NCBI GenBank assembly: GCA_945900755.1
Contig: CAMDKS010000005.1
Location: 1-64,000, forward strand
DNA length: 64,000 nt
Origin: Bdellovibrio sp. ZAP7
GTDB taxonomy: Bacteria > Bdellovibrionota_B > Oligoflexia > Oligoflexales > RGVZ01
Reading direction: 5' to 3'
This document shows, one piece after another, positions 37,742 to 46,240 of the stretch. The translations under genes were made by a program, and so were the position numbers. Each line of letters begins with the position of its first letter. The stretch's first letter is position 1. Under the pieces are notes generated by a model. That model was not told the DNA's origin and searched no databases. It was given only the letters and a program-made list of their open reading frames with translations.

Positions 37742-37978
37742 TTACTTCTTCTTAGCAGCTTTTTTGGTTGCTTTTTTAGCAACTTTTTTGGTTGCTTTTT
37801 TAGCAACTTTCTTAGTTGCTTTTTTGGTAGCTTTTTTAGCAACTTTTTTAGTTGCTTTCTTTGCTACTTTTTTTGTGGCTTTTTTCGTCGCTTTTTTAGC
37901 AACTTTTTTTGTGGCCTTCTTAGTTGCCTTTTTGCGAGTTGCTTTTGCCACTGGGGCTCCGTGTTCTGCATTATCCAT
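37742..37978 (-). CDS. Histone H1-like Lys/Ala-rich repeat protein
   Basis: 78 residues. A short MDNAEHGAPVAKATR start is followed by about eight tandem copies of K-K-A-T-K-K/K-V-A-K-K units to the end, a highly basic chain like the C-terminal half of eukaryotic histone H1 or bacterial Hc1-type proteins. Such tails bind DNA non-specifically and compact the nucleoid; this is family knowledge. Start ATG 37978 with AGGAGG upstream and a clear terminator after it. The DNA repeat (gcaacttttttggttgcttt and variants) should make the copy number unstable. Confidence 0.9.
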   Translation of the reverse strand: MDNAEHGAPVAKATRKKATKKATKKVAKKATKKATKKVAKKATKKVAKKATKKATKKVAKKATKKVAKKATKKAAKKK

Positions 37979-38087
37979 TTTACAATCCTCCTAAAAATTT
38001 GTTCTTCGTTTCGCTTCGCTTCAGATCCCGATGCCGTACTCTCACGAGTATGGATTTATTTCTTCACTTAAGAAGTGTCTTAAAAAA

Positions 38088-38117
38088 ATAATAACACAAC
38101 ATGAGATAAAAATCCAA
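38088..38117 (-). promoter_or_regulatory. Possible promoter of the histone-like gene
   Basis: Minus strand TTGGAT (38112-38117), 18 nt, TATTAT (38088-38093), about 110 bp upstream of the ATG. The -35 is weak. The region 37979-38338 otherwise holds no gene; a 12-16 T run at 38131-38146 has no obvious stem. Confidence 0.4.
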
Positions 38118-38338
38118 GTCTTCTCAAGAAAATATTTTTTTTTTTTGGGACGGGGCTCCTCGCAAGACCAAGTTTCAGATTTTGAATACCCCCAAACCTG
38201 TCATTTGTTTTTTCTCAATCGGCCAAAGCTAAGTCAAATTGTGAAATGACGAACTTCAACATTTAATACGGAAGCATTGAGCAACAAGGCGTTCATGGCA
38301 ATTTGGCAAACTTAAAAATGTGCGACTAGTCCCGCGGC

Positions 38339-38365
38339 TAAAGTTTCCCGGCAATGAGACGATGA
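38339..38365 (+). promoter_or_regulatory. FliA (sigma-28)-type promoter before the REC-HPt gene
   Basis: TAAAGTTT (38339-38346) matches the FliA -35 exactly. After 11 nt comes GACGATGA (38358-38365), six of eight with GCCGATAA. Transcription would start about 95 bp before ATG 38467. No other promoter is apparent. Confidence 0.6.
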
Positions 38366-38466
38366 GTTCAAGGAGAGACGACCGGCCCCCTTGCCGACCT
38401 CTCCGCCGCAAAAATGGATCTGACAAAAAGGATTCCAGGAAGATCTCCTGATCCGGACAGGGACCG

Positions 38467-39399
38467 ATGACCACAGATACGATTGGAACATTACTGACAG
38501 TTGAGGACGAAGAGGGCATTCGTGAATACACGAGCATGTTCTCGGAAAGCTTGGGCTTCAAGGTGTTCCAGGCAGAGGATGGACTTGCCGCAATGGAAAT
38601 CTTGAAAACCGAGACTCCCGACATTATAGTTTCCGACATGAACATGCCCAACATGGATGGCATGACTCTCCTTCGGGAAATTCGAAAAACCGGAGCTCAT
38701 CCGCTTTTTCTATTCATATCTGCCTTCACCTCGAATAAGTACACCTTAGAGGCATTAAGCCTCGGAGCTTACGACTACCTCGAGAAGCCCTTCATGCCTA
38801 AGCACCTCCAGCCATTGCTGCTTGAGATGCTCCGCGTCCACAATGAACGTAAACGCTTACTCGCCATGCCCGCGGTGATTGGACAATCCGTTTTTGGGAC
38901 TGTTGGCCCCGAATTTGAAATCCTAAAGTTGACGTCCATTAGATCAAGTTCACTTCCCCCTATGACCCTGGAGCCAGAGTTCGAGAAATGCATTGATCAC
39001 AAACAGAAGCTCGTTCGAACATTCTCTGCCCAAATTAGGTCTCAAATTCCACATACCTTTAAGGCACTCTCAGCCCAAAATCACGATGAATCACTTAGCT
39101 CACGCCTTGGGAGCCAATTTAGATTGATGCACTCAATAAGATTAACTGGAACGGCCCTCGACTTGCCTGACATCGCAGATCTATGCAAATCCCTAGAGGC
39201 GACCTATATACTACTTCGAGTGCGACCCAACTATTTGAATAAAATGACACTGTCCACGTTGAATACGGGTCATGAATTGCTAATTTCCCAAGTGCAGTCC
39301 ATTGCCCTAGAAACGGGCCTAAGCAGGGAAGAGAAATCTGAACTTTCCCAAGAAATTGCAAAAATCGTCACGGATTTGAATAATGTCATTAGGTCATAA
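38467..39399 (+). CDS. Response regulator with C-terminal HPt-like domain
   Basis: 310 residues. A REC domain at residues 8-125 has the acid pair TVEDEEG, the phospho-acceptor in IIVSDMNMPNMDG, ISA and EKPFMP, all intact. The C-terminal third includes FRLMHSIRLTGTALDLPDIADLCKSLE, which follows the HPt pattern H-x-x-[KR]-x-x-[GA] then C-x-x-L-E. The histidine is in MHSIR. A REC-HPt chain can pass phosphate both ways in a phosphorelay. A FliA-type promoter stands upstream. The dispersed repeat (39408) and a convergent gene follow. Confidence 0.75.
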   Translation: MTTDTIGTLLTVEDEEGIREYTSMFSESLGFKVFQAEDGLAAMEILKTETPDIIVSDMNMPNMDGMTLLREIRKTGAHPLFLFISAFTSNKYTLEALSLGAYDYLEKPFMPKHLQPLLLEMLRVHNERKRLLAMPAVIGQSVFGTVGPEFEILKLTSIRSSSLPPMTLEPEFEKCIDHKQKLVRTFSAQIRSQIPHTFKALSAQNHDESLSSRLGSQFRLMHSIRLTGTALDLPDIADLCKSLEATYILLRVRPNYLNKMTLSTLNTGHELLISQVQSIALETGLSREEKSELSQEIAKIVTDLNNVIRS

Positions 39400-39407
39400 C
39401 GGCATCA

Positions 39408-39486
39408 GAGGCGGAGTTTACTTCCGGTAAATGAGCATTTTCCGGCGACAAGCAACGCCGAGTCAGGGAGCTCCGAGCAAGCACTA
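39408..39486 (-). repeat. Dispersed palindrome repeat, partial copy B
   Basis: 79 bp equal to the right two thirds of copy A (ggcggagtttacttccggta ... ctccgagcaagcacta), lacking the left inverted end. It lies between two convergent genes and overlaps the last bases of the minus-strand gene at 39484. Confidence 0.85.
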
Positions 39487-41847
39487 TTTGGGAGACCTTG
39501 GATTTAGCAACCGCAATGCTTCTTCTGCGCGTGAGTTCAACAGTGCCTTTTTCTGAGGGGGCTCACTGGCTTTGATAATCACAGTAGACTTAGCGACGGG
39601 AGCCACAAGCCGTTTTCCTTTTATTTCTGCTTGAACAACGGCCCCTTCTCGACGCGGGCCATCAACCTCTTGAACCCCATCCAATTCGATACTCGATGCG
39701 GCCCCGGTTCCCGATTTCTGTAATACCCCTGCAAGCTCCGAATCACTAACGAGCAAAAGAACTGGCACCCCGCCATCTCCGACAAAGGAATTTAAAGCCT
39801 TCAAAAAACTCGACCTTTGAATTCCGGGCACAGTCGCGTCAGCCCACCGATAGACGACCACAACCGAGTCCAGCCTAGATGGCCACAGTGATGCTGCCGC
39901 AAACCTCTCATGCTCCTCGACTCGCACAATATCCAATAATGCTGCACATCGTTGAGAGGCGTCCACAACTTCGCTTACGCTGTTTGACGATATATCTATA
40001 GACGGCAGGCCAGCTTGAGAGAATAACTTCTGCCAGTCTCGGTTCAACTCTTCCAGGCGAGAGGCAATCCAAACGCTAGTAGACTTAGCACCCATGGCGC
40101 GAGAAGATTCATCCAGTCCCTTTTGAATGCGACTGCGTCGACCGTCGCGATATCGCAAGGTCGCTTTGGCTTCGACAATTAAAAATGAGACATTACTCAG
40201 ATCCATTAGTTTTTGGCTACCTATGATAGTCCACCATTGCCGAACATAGGCCTCTAAAGCGGCATGCACCGCCACACGATCCGCCACCCTCAAAGCTAGG
40301 TCCTCTCGCGAATGCATAATCATTAGGTATTCGGTTGCGTCTCTAAGTAAGTCTGAGAATTGCTTCATTCCAATGCTCTCGCTAACCCCAAGATCGGCTG
40401 CCGTTTTAGCCCACTCCTCTTTTAAGCGACTATGCTCAATGACTGCCTTTTGCAAAAGCACACTGAGGGCTGAGGAGTCTTTATCTAAGAGGGCCTTGGC
40501 GTCACCAACCACGTCGCTCAATCCCTGAGATGTCTGTAATGCGTATTCCGCTGCGATTTTAACGGCCTCGACCTCTTTTGCCAAACGAGCAATCCAATCT
40601 CGTTGATGCCTGAGGGCGGGCTCTGCGTCCTTAAATTGTTCATCCACTACCTTAGTGGACCCAGATTTAAATCGTTCAAACCAATTCAAAGTTTTTGATG
40701 CGACCACTTGACGCAAACCAGATTTTTGGGACCATTGACTTGAACCCTGATTTGACATCGACCGAGACGGTTGCGAGGAATATCGATCAACCTCTTGAGC
40801 CATTTGCTTAACCCCAAGCAGCATACTCGCAAGACAGCTCTCAATATCCTGGCCATTTGTGCGAGATCCCGCCAAGAAATCCGCCCAGACTTTAACTCCT
40901 TCATGGTTGGAGGGTCGAACCTTCTTTTCCATGATTATAGTCACACGATTAAGATTCTCTATAAATCGACCCCACGCCCGCAACGCCACCAACTGATCCA
41001 ATACCTGACACGAATCAGGCAGCTGATTGATCCATGTGAGCGTCCCTTTGGTCCATTTTTCCTCGATGCCCAAAACCCGTTCACAGAACGATTCATGCAT
41101 GGCTGATAAGCGTGTAAATGATTCGCCTCCACCATTGATGCGGCGAATCAGCTGGTCAATTTGATTCAAAATATCTACTTCGCCCTGGATGGCCTCGAGA
41201 CTTTTGTCGCTGTCTGCTTTCGACTCCCGCATTTCTCCTAGTTGCTCTGCCTGTCGATTTAGCTCCTGAAAGGCACCCAACAAACGAGAGGAAGGACCCG
41301 CGATACGGGACAATTTGTACGGATCAGCATAATCTGAAATTTTTAATTTTTGAGCACATTGCTTGGCCAATTCTTTTGCGGCCGTCAAACCAGCCACGTC
41401 AGAGTTCTCGTGGCGCCCTCCAAGATCCCAAACTGTCGCAGCCACATCTGATCCACGACCAATGATCTGTCGAAGCTCCAAGGGAGCGACCAAACCCTCG
41501 GCCTGACTTAAGCTTGCATCCAAATCCAAAAGTGACGCTAGAAGTGACCTTTGCGCCTCCTCAATAGATAACAGTCTAGAATTTCGCCGAAATACAGTTC
41601 CTTTTAACCCACGCTCAATGGTCCACACGTCTCCAGCGTCATCAGCCGCATCTAACCAAACTTCTTCAAGATTTGCAGATCTCTTTCCAGACAATGCAAA
41701 TTTCAGCGCTAATGCAAATGTTTCAAGTTGGTTATCGGTACCAGAAATCGTGACCACGGGCCGCATTTTGCCAATACCGGCAGATAACTTCCAACCATGA
41801 ACCTCTTTGGCGCCATGTTTTCGAAATCGTATTCCAGTTATATACAC
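39484..41847 (-). CDS. SMC/RecF-like protein with degenerate ATPase motifs
   Basis: 787 residues. The beginning MYITGIRFRKHGAKEVHGWKL followed by VVTISGTDNQLETFALALKFALSGK has the layout of an SMC/RecF head (beta strand, Walker A, helix), but the loop reads G-T-D-N-Q-L-E-T with no GKS/T. The middle is long and helical with predicted coiled-coil stretches. Near the C-terminus SVVVVYRWAD and VPVLLLVSDSELA occupy the Walker B/D-loop positions without an acidic pair. A final Ala/Lys-rich tail follows. It is thus probably unable to hydrolyse ATP. GTG 41847 has GGGGG upstream. Divergent from the histidine kinase. Confidence 0.55.
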   Translation of the reverse strand: MYITGIRFRKHGAKEVHGWKLSAGIGKMRPVVTISGTDNQLETFALALKFALSGKRSANLEEVWLDAADDAGDVWTIERGLKGTVFRRNSRLLSIEEAQRSLLASLLDLDASLSQAEGLVAPLELRQIIGRGSDVAATVWDLGGRHENSDVAGLTAAKELAKQCAQKLKISDYADPYKLSRIAGPSSRLLGAFQELNRQAEQLGEMRESKADSDKSLEAIQGEVDILNQIDQLIRRINGGGESFTRLSAMHESFCERVLGIEEKWTKGTLTWINQLPDSCQVLDQLVALRAWGRFIENLNRVTIIMEKKVRPSNHEGVKVWADFLAGSRTNGQDIESCLASMLLGVKQMAQEVDRYSSQPSRSMSNQGSSQWSQKSGLRQVVASKTLNWFERFKSGSTKVVDEQFKDAEPALRHQRDWIARLAKEVEAVKIAAEYALQTSQGLSDVVGDAKALLDKDSSALSVLLQKAVIEHSRLKEEWAKTAADLGVSESIGMKQFSDLLRDATEYLMIMHSREDLALRVADRVAVHAALEAYVRQWWTIIGSQKLMDLSNVSFLIVEAKATLRYRDGRRSRIQKGLDESSRAMGAKSTSVWIASRLEELNRDWQKLFSQAGLPSIDISSNSVSEVVDASQRCAALLDIVRVEEHERFAAASLWPSRLDSVVVVYRWADATVPGIQRSSFLKALNSFVGDGGVPVLLLVSDSELAGVLQKSGTGAASSIELDGVQEVDGPRREGAVVQAEIKGKRLVAPVAKSTVIIKASEPPQKKALLNSRAEEALRLLNPRSPK

Positions 41848-41866
41848 TCTGACCCCCCTTTGCCCT

Positions 41867-41892
41867 TAATGTTTTTCGCAAACATCCGATAA
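41867..41892 (+). promoter_or_regulatory. Weak FliA-like promoter before the histidine kinase
   Basis: TAATGTTT (7/8 to the FliA -35) and TCCGATAA (7/8 to the -10), with a 10 nt spacer where 11 is usual. GTG 41930 is 38 bp downstream. Confidence 0.35.
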
Positions 41893-41929
41893 GAATTCAA
41901 AATCGATCAACCCGTATCCGGAGATTTCG

Positions 41930-43153
41930 GTGACCATTAAGCCTAGCCACAGATTTACCTTCTCAGACCTAGATGCGATGAACCGAGATCTCATCCGAGA
42001 ACTAGCATGTCAACACGATTTCTTGCGCATTTCATGTTACCGCTTGGCAGGCTCCGACGCCACACTAATTCTCGACACTGGGGATGATCCAAGCGCCACA
42101 TGGCCTGCAATAATTAATTGCCTTAATTATTATTGTACACTAAAAAATAAAGCACACCTTACATTTGGATGGCAAGAGACTCCCGGAAATCTAATTAAAC
42201 TTTTCCCGTCACTAAAGGGCACAAAATCTTACCTTCCTCCGCAAGAATCGTGGGCAACAAAAACACTATTTATCGTCAAAAGAAGCGCGCGATCTCCTCG
42301 AAATATTGGAGGCCTAGATGGTTTTTTGGAAGCTTTAGCGCGAAAATTTCATTTTTGGCTTGCCAACGATGAATTACGTCATTTTCTTGACGACACGACA
42401 ATCCAAGAGCAAATTCACGCCTTCGGATCACAGGTATCACGAATCGTGAGCCATGAAATTCGAAACCCAGTGATGAATCTATTAAGCCTTGCTCAAACTC
42501 ATATCTACTTGTGGAAAGATTCGGGAGCAGAGGTCGAACAATTCGCCTCAGAGGTCGAAAATTACACGCAACGCATCTGTGACGTCATCCAAAAACTGGA
42601 GGTCCTTGAAGCGAATGGCCATGATGAATTCCGACCATCCGAAGTGGCAAGGAATATTGATCTAAAGGCCTTAATTTCCTCAGAATGCGCAACTTGGAGC
42701 CGTGAGCTGCCGGCCAACCTTGCCCCAAATCAACAAAAAGTAAGCAAACTCCAAATCAGTATGGCTGACGGTAACTATCAAGTGAGTGGAGTCCAGTCTC
42801 TGATAAAAATGGCACTTCGAGAAGTCCTACAAAATGCTTTCATTTACGCATCAGGTACACCAATCAGCGTATCACTCTATGGTACAGGCGAAAATGTGAT
42901 TCTCGACATTTCAGATGACGGAGCCCCGATCGCACCGGGTCAGGAGGAACTGATGTTTATGCGTTACTATCAGGGTCAAAAGGCTGCGAGCAACAAAAGC
43001 ACCCTGACACGAGGCCTTGGACTTGGACTGTACTTGGCCCGCTTCATTTGCAACTATCACAATGCTCAGTTAATATTTGTCCGCGGAGTAGGAAAAAAAG
43101 GTGTTTTCCGTTTTATTTGGCCACAATCTAAACCAGTATCTAAAACATCATAA
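41930..43153 (+). CDS. Sensor histidine kinase (soluble)
   Basis: 407 residues, no membrane helices. Residues 1-155 form an unidentified input domain. The H-box is VSRIVSHEIRNPVMNLLSLAQ near residue 180, the N-box REVLQNAFIYA near residue 300, G1 DISDDGAPI and G2 TRGLGLGLYLARFICNY. The kinase core is complete, so it should phosphorylate a REC domain, most simply the single-REC protein beginning 17 bp after it. GTG 41930 is preceded by CCGGAG. Transcribed with the REC and pyrD genes. Confidence 0.9.
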   Translation: MTIKPSHRFTFSDLDAMNRDLIRELACQHDFLRISCYRLAGSDATLILDTGDDPSATWPAIINCLNYYCTLKNKAHLTFGWQETPGNLIKLFPSLKGTKSYLPPQESWATKTLFIVKRSARSPRNIGGLDGFLEALARKFHFWLANDELRHFLDDTTIQEQIHAFGSQVSRIVSHEIRNPVMNLLSLAQTHIYLWKDSGAEVEQFASEVENYTQRICDVIQKLEVLEANGHDEFRPSEVARNIDLKALISSECATWSRELPANLAPNQQKVSKLQISMADGNYQVSGVQSLIKMALREVLQNAFIYASGTPISVSLYGTGENVILDISDDGAPIAPGQEELMFMRYYQGQKAASNKSTLTRGLGLGLYLARFICNYHNAQLIFVRGVGKKGVFRFIWPQSKPVSKTS

Positions 43154-43170
43154 ACTAGGAGAGACAAATT

Positions 43171-43566
43171 ATGGCATACATCATTTTAGCAGAAGACGAA
43201 ATCCACATTCAACGACTAGCCAAGGTTGTGCTTGAAAAGGGCGGGCATACCATTCAAACTGTGAGCAGCGGCGAAGAGTTATTAAAATGTCTTGAGACCG
43301 TAACCAGCCTTCCTGATCTCATGATTCTTGACATCATGATGCCTGGAATTGACGGCTTGCAGGTGCTTCGAACCCTTAAAGCACAGCCAAAGTATGCAGG
43401 AATTCCCGTAGTCATGCTGACCGCCCTTGCCCAAGAGGCGATCGTACTAAAGGGAATTCAGCTCGGGGCTAAAGATTATATCCGAAAACCCTTCCATCCT
43501 GTCGATCTGCTAGATAGAATCAATCGGCAATTGCCGCAACCAGTCTCCAAGGCCGAAGGAAGCTAA
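43171..43566 (+). CDS. Single-domain response regulator (CheY-like)
   Basis: 131 residues, one REC domain. Acidic pair ILAEDE, phospho-acceptor Asp in LMILDIMMPGIDG, Thr in VVMLTALAQ and Lys in YIRKPFHPVDLLD. No output domain, so it works by binding or as relay intermediate. AGGAGA lies 8 nt before the ATG. It stands 17 bp after the histidine kinase, its presumed partner, and 6 bp before pyrD. Confidence 0.92.
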   Translation: MAYIILAEDEIHIQRLAKVVLEKGGHTIQTVSSGEELLKCLETVTSLPDLMILDIMMPGIDGLQVLRTLKAQPKYAGIPVVMLTALAQEAIVLKGIQLGAKDYIRKPFHPVDLLDRINRQLPQPVSKAEGS

Positions 43567-43572
43567 CGCTCG

Positions 43573-44625
43573 ATGACCGATGCATTTGATAAAGCAGGAC
43601 GCTATCTCACCGCGGGCCTTCGTTTACTACCGGCAGAAATCGCCCATGATGTTGCGATGCTTGCCATGAAACATGGCGCCCTTAGGTGCCTTCCAAAACA
43701 ACAACAACCCTCGTTCGCCGTACCGCTACATGTCAATGTTCCAGGTATCGGGCGACTTCGCCACCCGATAGGCTTAGCGGCAGGATTCGATAAAAACATT
43801 CGCTGCCCAAATGCGTTTGAGCTAATGGGTTTGTCATTTCTTGAAATGGGAACTGTGACCCCACGCCCCCAACCTGGTAATCCGAAACCTCGACTTTTTA
43901 GACAACCCGAAACCCTATCTATTATTAACAGAATGGGATTTAACAGCGACGGATCAAGGCTTGTTGCAAAACGCCTAAAGGACTTGAATTGGAAGCCCTC
44001 TCGCGTTCCTTTGGGCGTAAACATCGGGAAAAATAAAGACACCCCTCAGGAACAGGCCATCAATGATTTTGTCGCTGGAGTTGAAGTGTTTAACGCCCAT
44101 GCTCATTGGCTAACGGTAAACATATCGTCACCCAATACCCCTGGTTTACGAAACTTGGCAACTCCGGAGTTTTTGCGTGAACTAGCACAGTCAATCGGAA
44201 ACATTCGCTCAAAATGCTGGATTAAGCTAGATCCTGATATGGATCAAGGGTCCTTTCGAAAAATGATCTCAAGCATTCAACACGAAGGTTTTCAAGGTGC
44301 AATTCTATCAAATACTCACCGTGTAGAATGGCCGGAGGCTGGAGGACAAAGCGGCTATCCGCTGCTGTCACCGAGTAACTCCTGTTTGGAGTGGGCTTGG
44401 GATGTCACAAAAGGATCTCTTCCTGTAATCGCCTCGGGCGGCGTATTATCGGGAGTTGATGCCTTTCATAAGTTGGCAAGAGGCGCCTGCGCTGTTCAAA
44501 TCTATACGGCGTTAGTCTACCGTGGGCCTGGTGCCGCCATGCGAATCTGCGAAGAGCTTAGCCGCGAGTTGAAACTCCGTGGGTTTGAATCCGCTGAAGA
44601 GGCCATCGGATGTTGGTATTTGTGA
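43573..44625 (+). CDS. pyrD: Dihydroorotate dehydrogenase, class 2 (quinone)
   Basis: 350-residue PyrD, which oxidises dihydroorotate to orotate and passes electrons to quinone at the membrane. Class 2 marks: the N-terminal amphipathic part LRLLPAEIAHDVAMLAM, PIGLAAGFDKN, FLEMGTVTPRPQPGNPKPRLFR, IINRMGFNSDG and NISSPNTPGLRNL with the catalytic Ser. The FMN-binding end has VIASGGVLSG and AVQIYTALVYRGPG. It is placed right after the histidine kinase/REC genes but is probably only cotranscribed with them. Confidence 0.95.
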   Translation: MTDAFDKAGRYLTAGLRLLPAEIAHDVAMLAMKHGALRCLPKQQQPSFAVPLHVNVPGIGRLRHPIGLAAGFDKNIRCPNAFELMGLSFLEMGTVTPRPQPGNPKPRLFRQPETLSIINRMGFNSDGSRLVAKRLKDLNWKPSRVPLGVNIGKNKDTPQEQAINDFVAGVEVFNAHAHWLTVNISSPNTPGLRNLATPEFLRELAQSIGNIRSKCWIKLDPDMDQGSFRKMISSIQHEGFQGAILSNTHRVEWPEAGGQSGYPLLSPSNSCLEWAWDVTKGSLPVIASGGVLSGVDAFHKLARGACAVQIYTALVYRGPGAAMRICEELSRELKLRGFESAEEAIGCWYL

Positions 44626-44661
44626 ATATATTTGCAAGCAAAGACTGGAAAGGAAAACGGT

Positions 44662-46218
44662 ATGGACATAAAAAGACGCATTCGAGATAATATCCACGGC
44701 ACCATCGACGTTTCGGCTTTTGAAGATTTGGTGATCAGCCACCCAACATTTCAGCGCCTGCGCCGCATTAAACAACTGGCCTTTTTACAGTATGTTTTCC
44801 CGGGCGCCAGTCACAGCAGGTTTGAGCACAGCTTAGGTGTCATGCACCTTTCGGGCGTTGCGTGGCAGAAACTGTTTGAAAATCAAAAAACACTTCGCAA
44901 CGCTACTAAAAAATACAATAATTTTGCGCAATTGGAAAAAAAAACCACTCCAAGCCATGAATTCCACGGATTGCTGAACCCCACTTTTTCTATGATTGAT
45001 GAAATCAGTGCCGATACATACCCTCTGCAGGCTTTGCGACTAGCTGCTCTCATGCATGATCTAGGTCATTCACCTTTTTCACATAGTGGCGAGGGCTTCA
45101 TGCCGACTTGGCAGCAAATTAACGATGCTCGCGCCGATTACCCAGAATATATTTCCACTTTTATTAAGACCCAATGCGAAACATTTCGCACCAAGGGCCA
45201 AAATCCAGCCGTCATCCAAGTTCGCCACGAATTATATACACTCCTTGCCATTGATAGCATCTTCTCGGATATTTACAGGGACAATCCCGATCTTAAAGGA
45301 CCCAAAATCTCCGCTCAGGATGTAGCCTCTATAATTGCGCCAGAGATTCCCCCGTCCAAAAACAGCCCCTTACTAAAATATGGAATTCACCAGCTTTGCC
45401 ATGAGCTCGTCTCCGGTGAGTTTGACGTGGACCGCATGGACTATTTACTTCGCGATAGCCGGGAGTGTGGCGTTGTTTATGGTATATTTGACGAAAGCAG
45501 AATTCTCAATTCCTTGGCGGTATATTGGGACGAAAACGAAAAATCATTGCATCTCGCCATTCAATTTTCGGGCCTTGCAGCTTTTGAAGATTACCTCCGG
45601 GCACGCCACTCCATGTACCTCCAGCTATATTTTCATAAGACGTCCGTAGCGGCCGAAGCCATGATCAAAAGAATCACAAAAATGATTCCAACATGGACCC
45701 TCCCCTTGAACATAAATGATTATGCGGCGATCGATGAACACAATATGCCAACGATCTTGCTTGAGGCTGCGACAAGTCTAATCGCAAACGATGAAAAGCG
45801 AGAAGAATTTAACACGCTTGTAAAAGATCTTATGTACCACCGAAAATTGTGGAAGCGTGCCTTCGAAGTGGCCTCGAACACCGGGCCAGCCACGGGGATC
45901 GAAAGTATTGATGAAGCAGCTACTGTCATAGCCAGTCTTGGTTATAAATTCGAGAAGGTTTCGAGCAGTAACTCCTTAACTCGCTTTAAACCGCGCTCGG
46001 CTAATGAGCCAAGCCACCAGGCACTTCGCCTCATCAAAAAAGACGAATTTCAGTTCCCGAGAGTCATCCCTATTGAGGATCAAATGAGTCTTTTAGATCA
46101 AAATTCGAGGGTCCAAATTACGAGACTCTACGTGGAAAACCGCAAAGACACAAAAACAGGTCAAAATTCTGTAACCCAAATCCGCGATGAGTTGCAAAAA
46201 CTCGTTCGCACCCATTAG
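44662..46218 (+). CDS. HD-domain phosphohydrolase (dNTPase/SAMHD1-like)
   Basis: About 518 residues. The HD-superfamily metal motif is spread as in dNTP triphosphohydrolases: HSRFEHSLGVMHL (His), LAALMHDLGHSPFSH (His-Asp) and SGEFDVDRMDYLLRDS (Asp). It should hydrolyse dNTPs or a related nucleotide and may restrict phage. The frame opens at 44632; ATG 44662 has AAAGGAAA upstream. Convergent with PrkA, no operon partner other than pyrD upstream, 36 bp away. Confidence 0.88.
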   Translation: MDIKRRIRDNIHGTIDVSAFEDLVISHPTFQRLRRIKQLAFLQYVFPGASHSRFEHSLGVMHLSGVAWQKLFENQKTLRNATKKYNNFAQLEKKTTPSHEFHGLLNPTFSMIDEISADTYPLQALRLAALMHDLGHSPFSHSGEGFMPTWQQINDARADYPEYISTFIKTQCETFRTKGQNPAVIQVRHELYTLLAIDSIFSDIYRDNPDLKGPKISAQDVASIIAPEIPPSKNSPLLKYGIHQLCHELVSGEFDVDRMDYLLRDSRECGVVYGIFDESRILNSLAVYWDENEKSLHLAIQFSGLAAFEDYLRARHSMYLQLYFHKTSVAAEAMIKRITKMIPTWTLPLNINDYAAIDEHNMPTILLEAATSLIANDEKREEFNTLVKDLMYHRKLWKRAFEVASNTGPATGIESIDEAATVIASLGYKFEKVSSSNSLTRFKPRSANEPSHQALRLIKKDEFQFPRVIPIEDQMSLLDQNSRVQITRLYVENRKDTKTGQNSVTQIRDELQKLVRTH

Positions 46219-46240
46219 ATTTTACCGAAAAATACTTTGA

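Noticed and set aside
37764..37994. 76-residue hydrophobic open frame (VAFLATF repeats)
   Set aside because: It is the antisense of the histone-like Lys/Ala repeats, with no start signal of its own.
38131..38146. T run as a terminator
   Set aside because: There is no inverted repeat directly before it on either strand and it lies in an intergenic region upstream of divergent genes.
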